Origin: an uncultured Lachnospiraceae bacterium
GTDB lineage: Bacteria; Bacillota; Clostridia; Lachnospirales; Lachnospiraceae
Length of the DNA stretch: 64,000 bases
Direction: 5' to 3'
NCBI GenBank assembly: GCA_910586255.1
Contig: CAJUHR010000007.1
Location: 48,939-112,938 of the forward strand
Shown here piece after piece: positions 49,724-59,200 of this stretch. A program made the position numbers and the translations under genes. Within the stretch, counting starts at the first letter, position 1; each line of letters opens with the position of its first letter. The notes beneath the pieces were generated by a model, which did not search any database, was not told the DNA's origin, and saw only the letters and a program-made list of their open reading frames with translations.

Positions 49724-51976
49724 TTAAGGATGCTGGATATATTTTTCGTCAAACACAGCAAGCTCTGTCTCTATTCTGTCCATATGATGTCCCTCACGCT
49801 CCCCGCACACACTGATTATCAGGTTTCCGTTTTCATCCCGCACATCATACAGCCAGCCCTCCTCAATCAGCGTCCGTATAATCTGATAGATTCTCACGCT
49901 GCTGTCCACATACTCCTTTTCCATATACAGATAATCCACATCCGCGTATTGCAGATACTTAAGGAAATTGGAGCTGTCAGCAACCACCTCCGGATTGCCC
50001 CAGTATCCGGACACATCCACGTAGGACTGAACCCAGCAGGGAAAGGACAGCACCCCGGGATGCTCCCCTAAGGCAATCACCCGGTTTTTGGGATTGGAAG
50101 CAAATATATCCCATATGGCCGCGCTTCCCTGAGCGGACCGTTTTTCCCGCTCCGCCTCCACATGAGAAACATATCCTTTATTGACCGGATGAAGTCCGCC
50201 GTTTCCCAATGTCCAGGCCCAGTTTGTCAGCCCGCACAGGATCACACCGTAAAGCCACGCAGGCATCAGCGTTGCTATTGCTATTTTCCGTAAATCCCGG
50301 CCTTTTGCACGGTCTATCCAGATGCAGCCGGCCAGGATGATGACTCCGTAGGTAAGCATGTAATAGTTGCCGTCAATCTGGGACAAGGAATGGAGGCTGA
50401 TTAGATCAATCAGCAGCAAGGCTGACAGAAGCATAGCCAAAAAAGACATTCCCTCCCCAGGCTCCCGGGACCTCCTTTTTCCGATCCGAACACTGCCGGC
50501 CACGCTTGCAAGGGCCAGAGGCAAAATGCCTCCCCAGGCAATAATCACGTGAGCCATGTCCTCTCCCTGAGGATTTAGAAAAATCCCGTAAAGGCGGCAA
50601 AGGAGAAGCCTCGCCTGCTCCCTGACAGGCATGTCTCTTCCCGCCGCGGGAAACCCGGATGCGTAAAAGGGATATTTCACCTGAAAGCCGATTTTCTGGA
50701 AAACCTGATAAAATATGGAAGTTACCGGCACCCCTGTCAAATACAGGGTTCTCCCCCATATGCCAGCCCAGGCGAGAACAGACAATATTAGAAACAGCCA
50801 GAAGGGCTGACTCTTTTTTTCCCTTTTTTCCTCTTTTGCCCGCTCCCTGTCTCTCCATCGGTCCAAAAGCAGCCAAAACATGGTCATACCCACAATCGCT
50901 GTGGAAAATACCACGGCCGTTGGCTTCATTGCAAGGCTCACAAACCCTGCCGCCAGTCCCATGACCAGTTGGCCTTTATCCCTCTTCCTTCCATATCCAA
51001 GCACAGCCTGAATCATGAGAAGCTGGCAGAAAAACGTCATCATATCCGCCTTGGCCGTGCCCGCCATATTCATAATTCCCGGCACGGATGCCGCCAAAAA
51101 GGGCGCCCACAAGGCCCGCTCCTTCTCCACAAAGAGAGACGCTGTCTCATAGAGGGCCAGCAAAGCAAGACCGGCCACCCACAAATTCATGGACGTCACA
51201 AAGCTGTAGGAGTGCAAGCCTGCCAGAGGCAGAGACAATACCTCCCATCCCTTTGGGTACGTATAAACCACCCCCAGCGTTCCCAGGTTCTCATAAATCC
51301 CCCGGCCACTGTCCAGCATCACATGGGAGCGAACCCCATACCACAGGCTGTCAAAATCCACGGTGTGATTGAGCCTGCCTGCCTGAAGAAGCAAAAGGGC
51401 AAAGATCGCCGCCGTCATAGCCGCCCCTGCTGAGGATAAGGAAAAGGAAGGAGCATCCGTCCTGCTTACATTCTGTCTCCTTCTCCCAAAAAACTCTGCC
51501 GCCGCCAGACATCCGCCGCTTATAAAAACCCATACGCGTAGCATGAAAATACTGCCAAGCCCTGCCAGAGACAAAAGACAAAACACGGAAATTGTCAGAG
51601 AGGTCCCCAAAAGGAACTGCCAGCATAGGCTGATCCGCCGCTTTCTTCCCAGATACCTGCCAAGCAAAATCAGATAAACCACATAGCAGCCCGTAAACAA
51701 AACAGGGAGGAAAATCTCATGCAGCCAGCAGACTGCCGCCGCAATCCCGGCCACCGCCCAGAGGGGAATCCTTCCTTTGGCTCTCCTGAAAAGAAAAAAA
51801 AAGACCAGCCAGAGGCACAAAAGCTCCGCCATCATGAAATGATATTCCCTCTGGGCAATATGCCAGGACAGTACTCCGGTTCCCAGAATCTTCCACGCCG
51901 AGTAGCCGGTGAGCCCGGCAGTCAAAAACCCTGTCAGCCATAAAAAAGCTGTCCTTTGCCCTCTCATCTCCCTCAC
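49724..51976 (-). CDS. Large polytopic membrane protein, probable GT-C-like transferase (750 aa)
   Basis: Membrane protein of about 750 residues with at least 14 hydrophobic helices. The start is GTG 51976 or ATG 51967. A loop near residue 210, LNHTVDFDSLWYGVRSHVML, carries the acidic pair expected in a GT-C active site, and a soluble C-terminal region (about 620-750) follows. It is the first of three consecutive large membrane proteins, all lacking an assigned family. Flippase, polymerase and ligase roles cannot be told apart by eye. Confidence 0.78.
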   Translation of the reverse strand: MREMRGQRTAFLWLTGFLTAGLTGYSAWKILGTGVLSWHIAQREYHFMMAELLCLWLVFFFLFRRAKGRIPLWAVAGIAAAVCWLHEIFLPVLFTGCYVVYLILLGRYLGRKRRISLCWQFLLGTSLTISVFCLLSLAGLGSIFMLRVWVFISGGCLAAAEFFGRRRQNVSRTDAPSFSLSSAGAAMTAAIFALLLLQAGRLNHTVDFDSLWYGVRSHVMLDSGRGIYENLGTLGVVYTYPKGWEVLSLPLAGLHSYSFVTSMNLWVAGLALLALYETASLFVEKERALWAPFLAASVPGIMNMAGTAKADMMTFFCQLLMIQAVLGYGRKRDKGQLVMGLAAGFVSLAMKPTAVVFSTAIVGMTMFWLLLDRWRDRERAKEEKREKKSQPFWLFLILSVLAWAGIWGRTLYLTGVPVTSIFYQVFQKIGFQVKYPFYASGFPAAGRDMPVREQARLLLCRLYGIFLNPQGEDMAHVIIAWGGILPLALASVAGSVRIGKRRSREPGEGMSFLAMLLSALLLIDLISLHSLSQIDGNYYMLTYGVIILAGCIWIDRAKGRDLRKIAIATLMPAWLYGVILCGLTNWAWTLGNGGLHPVNKGYVSHVEAEREKRSAQGSAAIWDIFASNPKNRVIALGEHPGVLSFPCWVQSYVDVSGYWGNPEVVADSSNFLKYLQYADVDYLYMEKEYVDSSVRIYQIIRTLIEEGWLYDVRDENGNLIISVCGEREGHHMDRIETELAVFDEKYIQHP

Positions 51977-52047
51977 CGTTCCTTTCCTTCTGGAAGTTTT
52001 TTAGTTACTGCTCACATGAACCGGGACTCCATGCCACAGCCCTCTCT

Positions 52048-52830
52048 TCAATCGTAAGAATCATACGCCTTTTTATAAAAAAACATCCACAGCCTCGCCA
52101 CAGGCCCCGGCCAGATTTTCCGGTACATGGCAAGCTCCTCCTTTGGACGGCGCTGATCCTGAATGCAGGCCTTCGTTGTGGCCTCACTGTGAATCCGGTA
52201 ACATATAAGCGGCCTCTCCTCACATACAAACCGGCCTGGCTCTGCCGCCAGTCTCCACAGAGTATCCCAGTCCAGAGCAAACTTAAAGGAGGAATCAAAA
52301 AGGGGAGAGCCCAAAGCATTTTTGTTATAGGTGCAGGACGGACAGATCACCGGGTTTCCCCACATAAGCGCCGCCCGCTTTATCAGGGTCCGATCGGCAA
52401 GCCTTCGCAGACGCAAGGGTAAGCGCAGCAGCCGCTTTATGTCCAGCATCAGATTGTGTCTGCAGATTCTCCCGTTCTTTAAAAGGACGCAGTCCGTGGT
52501 AAAAACCGATGTGTCCGGGTACTTCTCCCAGCACTGCCGGACATGTTCTGCATAATCCCTGTGATAAACATCATCCTGATGAGCTATGGTAACCAGATCA
52601 GAATCTGCCATCTCATATGCAAAGTTCCAGTCCGCCTGAATATCACTCTCTCCCTGCCTCACATAATAGGGAAGCTCATATTTTTCCGCCAGCTTTTTAA
52701 GATACGGGCTTGGAGTGGATGTACATAAAATAACGGCCGCCCGGGTCGTCTGCTTTTTCAACGACCGGATACAGGATTCCAGATAAGTGGAATCCTTATA
52801 TGCACAAATTGCAAAGGTATGTGTAAGCAT
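52048..52830 (-). CDS. Glycosyltransferase family 2 protein
   Basis: GT-A fold transferase of 260 residues from ATG 52830 (MLTHTFAICAYKDSTYLESC). The nucleotide-sugar site shows TFAICAYKDSTYLESCIRSL, and the metal motif appears as LVTIAHQDDVYHRDYAEHV (D-D). The catalytic-base region is FKFALDWDTLWRLAAEPG. It is soluble, with no membrane helix. It probably adds one residue to the surface glycan repeat, heptose or dideoxyhexose being available donors. Confidence 0.92.
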   Translation of the reverse strand: MLTHTFAICAYKDSTYLESCIRSLKKQTTRAAVILCTSTPSPYLKKLAEKYELPYYVRQGESDIQADWNFAYEMADSDLVTIAHQDDVYHRDYAEHVRQCWEKYPDTSVFTTDCVLLKNGRICRHNLMLDIKRLLRLPLRLRRLADRTLIKRAALMWGNPVICPSCTYNKNALGSPLFDSSFKFALDWDTLWRLAAEPGRFVCEERPLICYRIHSEATTKACIQDQRRPKEELAMYRKIWPGPVARLWMFFYKKAYDSYD

Positions 52831-52850
52831 TTTTCTTGCAAGCCTCCTCT

Positions 52851-53501
52851 CTATGAAGAGAAAAACCGCTCCTCCAGCAAAAGACACAGCACATGATAGA
52901 CCGGAAGATGGAGCTCCTGAATCTTAAAGGTCTCATTCTCCGGCACAATCACAGCCACATCCGCTCTCTTTCCCAGACGGCCCCCGTCCTTCCCCGCAAG
53001 ACCAATGACCGTCATCTTCTTCGCTTTGGCCACAGTCACCGCATAGTCCACGTTTTTGGCATTGCCCGAAGTGGATATTCCCAGAAATACATCTCCTGCC
53101 GCGCCGTATCCGCAGACCTGCTGGGCAAAGACCATATCTGCATCCACATCGTTGGCAAAGGCTGTGGACAATCCCGGATGTCCGTTTAAGGCAATGGCGG
53201 GAAGCCCTGCCTGAAGAGCCTCTGCCAGGACAGCGCCATGGTCTGCATCCTCCGCCTTCAGTCTCTCCTTAAGCTCTGCGTCCAGCTTGCGGCTCTTGAC
53301 AAAGCCCTTCATCAGCTCTCCCACAATATGCTCTGCATCGGCGCAGCTGCCTCCGTTGCCCGCAATCAAAAGCTTCCCGCCGCCAGAAAAACATTCCTCC
53401 AAAATCCCATATGCAGCCAGAATGGAATCCCGAACCGCCTCCAGACACGGATAGCGTTTTATAAGTTCCTCCAAAAGCTGCTGCTGTCTGTCATTTAACA
53501 T
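52851..53501 (-). CDS. gmhA: D-sedoheptulose 7-phosphate isomerase (GmhA)
   Basis: SIS-domain isomerase of 216 residues from ATG 53501 (MLNDRQQQLLEEL) behind AAAGAGATT; ATG 53543 is an alternative. It converts sedoheptulose 7-phosphate to D-glycero-D-manno-heptose 7-phosphate. Key segments are LLIAGNGGSCADAEHIVGELMKGF, LGISTSGNAKNVDYAV and the C-terminal metal/catalytic His in LHLPVYHVLCLLLEE. It forms a complete GDP-heptose set with the next three genes. Confidence 0.95.
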   Translation of the reverse strand: MLNDRQQQLLEELIKRYPCLEAVRDSILAAYGILEECFSGGGKLLIAGNGGSCADAEHIVGELMKGFVKSRKLDAELKERLKAEDADHGAVLAEALQAGLPAIALNGHPGLSTAFANDVDADMVFAQQVCGYGAAGDVFLGISTSGNAKNVDYAVTVAKAKKMTVIGLAGKDGGRLGKRADVAVIVPENETFKIQELHLPVYHVLCLLLEERFFSS

Positions 53502-53529
53502 AATCTCTTTTTCTCCGTCCTCTCTCGGA

Positions 53530-54198
53530 TCACCTGCCGCCATCTTCACCTTTAAGTATCGCACAGGCGGCGTCAGCAAGTGTTTCGGCGTAAAAATCAT
53601 AGGGCAGTCGTCCCCCTTCTCCTGTTTTTATCCGGCCGTTCGTCCCTCTCCCATCAGCGCTTAAATCTGCCTGGCAGAGCCGGCCGTCCCTCATCTGGCC
53701 AATCAGCTCTCTGTGCACCCGGGCTCCGTAGCCGGTTCCCACCAGCACGGTTTTCACTCCATAGTTTCGGCCCGCCTCCATATCGATCAGCTTGTCCCCG
53801 ATCATCCAGGAATGAGCCTTATCCACATCAAAATATCTCTCTGCCTGTTCAAACATTCCGATATCCGGCTTGCGGCAATGACAGATTTTTTTGTACTCTC
53901 CAATCCCGTGCTCCGGGTGGTGGGGACAATAAAAAAAGCCATCGATCCCTGCCCCCGCAGAGCTTAGCAATTCATTCATATACTGATGAAGAGCCTTCAC
54001 ATCTGCTTCCTGATAATACCCCCGGGCCACTCCCGCCTGGTTGGTGACCACCACCAGCCTGTAGCCGTTCTCCCGAAACCTCCTTAAGGCCTTTGGCACT
54101 CCTTCAAAGATTTTTAAATCCTCCTTTCGGTGGAGATAGTGAACCTCCTCATTGAGTGTCCCGTCCCTGTCCAGAAATATAACTCTCTCCATTGCCAT
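53530..54198 (-). CDS. gmhB: D-glycero-D-manno-heptose 1,7-bisphosphate 7-phosphatase (GmhB)
   Basis: HAD phosphatase of about 222 residues, ATG 54198 behind GAGGGAGTGG. It removes the 7-phosphate of heptose 1,7-bisphosphate. The HAD nucleophile is in IFLDRDGTLNEE, with VVVTNQAGVARGYY, the zinc-binding loop CPHHPEHGIGEYKKICHCRKP and MIGDKLIDMEAG. A C-terminal tail of about 40 residues (ADGRGTNGRIKTGEGG) extends beyond the usual family end. Its end overlaps the gmhA leader. Confidence 0.95.
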   Translation of the reverse strand: MAMERVIFLDRDGTLNEEVHYLHRKEDLKIFEGVPKALRRFRENGYRLVVVTNQAGVARGYYQEADVKALHQYMNELLSSAGAGIDGFFYCPHHPEHGIGEYKKICHCRKPDIGMFEQAERYFDVDKAHSWMIGDKLIDMEAGRNYGVKTVLVGTGYGARVHRELIGQMRDGRLCQADLSADGRGTNGRIKTGEGGRLPYDFYAETLADAACAILKGEDGGR

Positions 54199-54316
54199 CC
54201 ACTCCCTCTGTCTCTGTTTTGCCGGGGGGCTGACCATCTCCTCCCGGGCCGCTGTCCTTCTGACCGGACTGTCCCGGACAACTATTCTGTGAAGCGACCC
54301 GAAACCGTCATCCGTT

Positions 54317-55387
54317 TTAAATGGGGAACTGATACTCTCCGCCGGCCAGCTTCACCTTCACCTGGTCATAATCCCACCGGCTCTCATCCGCCACCCAGGC
54401 CTGGGCTCCCCGCAGCTCAAAATTCCAGTCTGTCAACTGACCGCCCACCTTTTCCATCCGGGCCGCCACCTTATGCTTTACATTGTAAGGACAGTACATC
54501 AAAAGATATCCGCCTCCGCCGGCTCCCAAAAGCTTCCCGCCCAGGGCTCCTGCCTTTATGGCCTCCTCGTAAAGCTCATCGATCTGAGGATTGGAAATCT
54601 TGTCGCTCATCCGCTTCTTGCTCTGCCACCCATAGTCCAGAAGCTTTCCGAAGCTGTGCAGGTTTCCCTTCAGCAGCTCATCCTTCATGGCATATGCCAG
54701 GGCTTTCACCTCGCACATGGCGTCAAAAGCATCCTTCTTCTCATAATTTTTCACCTGGTCCTTGATAATATTCGCGGACACATGAATATTGCCTGTGTAG
54801 CACAGAAGCAGGTTGTACTGGAGCTCATGGATAATATCCTTCTTGATCCGCAGCGGATTCACCACCACATCATTGCGCCCGTGAAACTCGATAAAATTAA
54901 ATCCCCCGAAGGTGGATGCATACTGATCTTGATATCCCCCATCGATTCCTAAATCCTCCCGCTCCACCTGATAGGCCAGATCCGCCAGACGGTATCCGTC
55001 CATCTCCACACCCTTCCACCGGGCCATGGCAATAAGGAGAGCCACCATGACGGTGGAGGAGGTCCCCAGCCCTGAGCCGGGAGGCGCATCACACTGGAGA
55101 TAAGCCTCGCAGCCCTGATGGATCTCCATGGCCTTTAATGCCGCTGTCACCAGGTCCAGTCTTCCGTCATAGACATAGTTCTCCCGGGCATTATATTTCA
55201 CCGTCATATCAAAATCCAGGGAATGTACAATGATCTGGTCATCCCTTCTGGGCACAATCGAGCAGTAAGCATACTTGTTGATGGTGCTTCCGATAATAGC
55301 CCCTCCCTGCTCCACACAAAAGGGCGCTACATCTGTGCCCCCGCCTCCAAAGCTGATGCGCAGCGGCGCTCTCCCTCTGATTACCAT
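54317..55387 (-). CDS. hddA: D-glycero-alpha-D-manno-heptose 7-phosphate kinase (HddA)
   Basis: GHMP kinase of 356 residues phosphorylating the anomeric carbon of heptose 7-phosphate. Motifs are APLRISFGGGGTDVAPF, the P-loop-like PPGSGLGTSSTVMVALL and GGKLLGAGGGGYLLMYCP. The alpha-manno route leads to GDP-heptose, as in S-layer glycan synthesis of Aneurinibacillus, rather than the ADP-heptose of lipopolysaccharide. Its ATG overlaps the hddC stop region by 7 bases. A 118-base spacer separates it from gmhB. Confidence 0.93.
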   Translation of the reverse strand: MVIRGRAPLRISFGGGGTDVAPFCVEQGGAIIGSTINKYAYCSIVPRRDDQIIVHSLDFDMTVKYNARENYVYDGRLDLVTAALKAMEIHQGCEAYLQCDAPPGSGLGTSSTVMVALLIAMARWKGVEMDGYRLADLAYQVEREDLGIDGGYQDQYASTFGGFNFIEFHGRNDVVVNPLRIKKDIIHELQYNLLLCYTGNIHVSANIIKDQVKNYEKKDAFDAMCEVKALAYAMKDELLKGNLHSFGKLLDYGWQSKKRMSDKISNPQIDELYEEAIKAGALGGKLLGAGGGGYLLMYCPYNVKHKVAARMEKVGGQLTDWNFELRGAQAWVADESRWDYDQVKVKLAGGEYQFPI

Positions 55388-56106
55388 GTCACAACTCCCT
55401 TCTTTACATCCTGGATAAACCGGAAATAATCCTCCGGCACTCCGATATCTATAAAATATCCGTCATTGACAAAGCCTCCCAGCCGCCTTTTCTCTGACAG
55501 CCACCTGGGAATCATATCATTCTCCAGAGAAACCTTTCCATCCGGAATCTCCTCCAAAAGCTGCCGGCTCATCCGGTACACGCCTCCGTTGATGGTGCCG
55601 GGCTTTGCCTCTGTGGTCTTCTCGTTAAAGCCGGTCAGATATCCGTCCGCGAGAATCGCCTGCCCGTACCGGGAAACATCCGGCACCTGCCGCAGCACTA
55701 AAGCCATCTCCAGCTTTCTCTCTGTCATCAGCCTTTCCAGACGGCCATAGTCAAGCCGGTAAAAGGTATCTGCATTCAGCACAAAAAAGGTATCCTCCGT
55801 CACCAGCCGCCCGGCGTTTTTGATGGCTCCCGCAGTTCCCAAAAGCTCCTCCTCGTAAGCATATTTTGCTGTCAAATGCCCTCCGCCCGGCAGCCTAAAG
55901 CTGCTGCCGTCCTGAAAATACTCTTCCACCAGAGAGCCCTTATAGCCAACTGCAAATATAATATCCGTGATCTTGTACCGGGACAGCTCCTGCACCACAT
56001 ACGCCATAAAAGGCTTTCCGTCCACCAGTGCCATAGGCTTGGGACGGTCATTGACCACACTCCGAAGCCGCGTTCCCAGCCCGCCTGCCAGTAAAATCGC
56101 CTGCAT
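55381..56106 (-). CDS. hddC: D-glycero-alpha-D-manno-heptose 1-phosphate guanylyltransferase (HddC-like)
   Basis: Nucleotidyltransferase of 241 residues making GDP-heptose. ATG 56106 (MQAILLAGGLGTRLRSVVND) lies behind AAGGAGAAAAGG; an in-frame frame extension to 56211 lacks a better site. Motifs are RPKPMALVDGKPFMAYVVQEL, FFVLNADTFYRLD and TINGGVYRMSRQLL. Guanylyl rather than adenylyl specificity is inferred from its partner hddA. Confidence 0.9.
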   Translation of the reverse strand: MQAILLAGGLGTRLRSVVNDRPKPMALVDGKPFMAYVVQELSRYKITDIIFAVGYKGSLVEEYFQDGSSFRLPGGGHLTAKYAYEEELLGTAGAIKNAGRLVTEDTFFVLNADTFYRLDYGRLERLMTERKLEMALVLRQVPDVSRYGQAILADGYLTGFNEKTTEAKPGTINGGVYRMSRQLLEEIPDGKVSLENDMIPRWLSEKRRLGGFVNDGYFIDIGVPEDYFRFIQDVKKGVVTW

Positions 56107-56130
56107 CCTTTTCTCCTTATCCATGTCGAG

Positions 56131-56159
56131 ATTGTACCATTTTTTTAGGGAAGATTCCA
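56131..56159 (-). promoter_or_regulatory. Possible internal promoter before hddC
   Basis: Minus-strand TGGAAT (56159-56154), 17-base spacer, TACAAT (56136-56131) with TG one base upstream (TGGTACAAT, extended -10), in the spacer after the 1411-residue gene. Confidence 0.45.
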
Positions 56160-56200
56160 CTATCTTCATAAAATAGTAAATTTTAGTCTTACGAAAAATG

Positions 56201-59200
56201 TTATTGTTCATGGGGGCATCTTCTTGTCCGGCTTACTGACATTGCCCCGTGAACTGTAACCGAAAAATCCTCCTCAATCCGCTTCCAGGCCCCGTCCACG
56301 CTGAAATTCTCCCGGATATACGCCTGAGTTTTATGGCAAAGCTCCCGGCAGCCATCCGGATCCAAATAGAGCCTGACCACAGCCCGGGCAAAGCTATCCG
56401 GTTCATCTTCCACCAAAAGCACGTCCTTTGCATGAGGGATTCCCTCGGCCCCGATGGCTGTAGTCACAATCGGCGCTCCGTTGTAGATGGCTTCCACCAC
56501 CTTTCCCTTCACTCCTGCCCCATACCGCAAAGGCACCACCACGATCCTGCATTCTCCGTACAGACGGTCAAGCTCCTCCTCCGTTACAAAGCCCTTGATA
56601 ACAATACCGTTGCCCGGCTGCTCCAAGGCCCGTATTTCCTCCGTCACCTTAGAGCCCACCACCACAAACTCTGGCGCCTGCTGCCCGGCCGCCTCCATCT
56701 GCCGGCGAATCTTCGGATAAATCTCCTTGGCAAACCACAGCACCGCATCTGCGTTCGGCGGATGGGCAAAGCCGCCCACAAACAAAAGCCCCTCCCTTTT
56801 TGCAAAATCCTCCTGCAAATTCTCCTTAAACTCGTCAAACACATAAGCCGTAATATCCTTTACGGCAATGGTGGGATCCATGGCCCGGATGGCGTCCCGC
56901 TCCACATAAGAGGGGTAATAGGACACGGACGCCTTGCTCATCAGAGACAGCTCAATTGACTTCCAGTACTCCGCCTCCTCCCGCTTTTTCAGATCCCCGG
57001 TCAGCTGATACTCCCGCCCCTCTCGCAGAAAGTGCAGATCATGGCCATAGTAAATCACCTTCATATCCGTATTATCCAGAATATAGTCAATATATTTGGA
57101 GGCAATATGGGGCCGGTTTAAATAAGCCACCGCAATATCATCCCCATGATCCCGCAGCCAGTCCCAGATCTTTACCTGATACTCTGCACCGTAGAGAATC
57201 TCGATTCCCATCTGCAAAAGCACCGTGGAATAAGGCTCCTCATGAAGGAAATTATCCCCTAAGAATTTGACCACGTACCCCTTCTTCAAAAACATTTTCA
57301 GATACTGGAAGGTAGTCTTAGAGCCCGCATCCCGGTCATAGGTGGGCACATAGTGGTCCACCACCAGAATAATCGGTTTTCCCATGCTCCGCTCCCTGGC
57401 TCTGAAGGGATCCGGGTTCCCGTTATTCTCACACTGACAGGCAAACTCCGCCGCCCATTTTTCCTTCAGCTTCCGGCTGTTCTCCACCTGATAGCGCTTA
57501 AGCCCCGTCCCCTCCACATCCGTGCCGTTGGAAACCCCCTCAAAATGAATCACCTTGGAAAGCGGCTGATACACCACCCGGTAGCCTGCCCGTCTCACCT
57601 CAAAGGCCAGATCCGAATCCTCGCAGTAGGCCGGCGCAAAGCGGGTGTCAAAGCCCCCGATCTGCTTCCACAGCCAAACCGGCAGCAATATGGCGGCCCC
57701 GGAAATATAATCCACATCCTTCACATAGTTATATTCCGGCTTGTCCGGATCATCCAGCCGGCCGTAATTCCAGCCTGACCCGTCACTCCAGATAATCCCT
57801 CCGGCCTCCTGCAACCGTCCGTCCGGGTACACCAGCTTGGACCCCACCATGCCGATGGTGTCATCGGACTCAATCAGCCGAACCAGCGAGCTGAGCCATC
57901 CTTCCGTCACCTGGGTGTCATTGTTGAGAAACATGATATATTTTCCCCGGGCCTTCTCGGCCGCCTGGTTGCAGTTTCTCAGAAAGCCCTGATTCTCCTT
58001 ATTTCTGCAGATCACCAGCCCCTCCGCAAAATCTCCCAAACGCTCGGTTGCATCGGTTGACACATCATCCGCAATCAATATCTCGTAGGCCACATTCTTT
58101 GTGTGCTCCCATATGGACAGCAGACAGGCATAGGTATAATGAATCTGGTTGTACACCGGAATCACAATGGATACCGCCGGATTCTCCTGCCGCTCAAAGC
58201 GAAGCTTCCCGTGCTGCCGGTAAATATCCCCGATGTGAAAATCCCCGTCCCGCAGATTTTTCCCCTCCTGGGTGGTATACCGTCTGGCCGACCGGATCGG
58301 ATGAAGCAGATACTCCTTTTTGTACTTTAGCTTCTTTCTCTCTAAGGAACCGGGAGGATACTTTTTGTTCACCTGCTCCCCCAGCTTCCTTTTCACCTTA
58401 AACACCAAAGCCTCATGGCGGTTTAAATAGGCAAGGGTCTTTCCCATCTCGTCAATCTCATGGCGCAGATCTTTAATCATGATCTCCAGATTGGTCACAT
58501 GATTGTTGGTCAGCCGCTGCACCTCGGTCATCTTTCGGATCGTCACATCCTTTTCCCTGGCGTGAATCTTCATCTGCTCGATCCGCTCCCTTGCCCGGGC
58601 CAGATCACTCTCCGCCCGGCGGATCTCCTCACTTCCCAGAGAGCTGACCATATAATTGCCCAGATACAGCTGTTTGTTTTCCCCGTGGACATAGTTCTGG
58701 AAGCTGACCTCCATCTTCTCATATACCTGAACCATCTCCCCGGTAATGTCAAAGGCGGCCAGAATCTCATCCGTGCCCACCTTGCCCATAAGACTTCCGT
58801 ACTGCTCGCAGAAATAATAGAGAATGCGATATTTGACAAAATGCTCCGGCACCGGAAAGGTAAACACCCACTCATAATCCAGACAGTAATTGCCGTCCTC
58901 TGTGAGCAGAATATTCTCAAACAAGGCATCGATATTGGAAACCCGGCAGGTGGTATCCGCCTCCAAAAGCGCCAGCTCCTCCTCCGAAAGCTCCTGACCG
59001 AACACCTCCAAAAACTCCTCCGTCCGGACAAATGCTCCCCGGTATTCCGGTTCCATATCATAGATCTGCCCTATGGCATCCTTAAGAAGCCTTAGAGGGA
59101 TCTCCCCCCGGGACAGCTCCTCACCCAGCTTCTCCGCCCAGGTCTGCCCGGTCAGATAGGGAAAAAACGCCGCGTTTTTGTCATCCCGATACTCCGGCGC

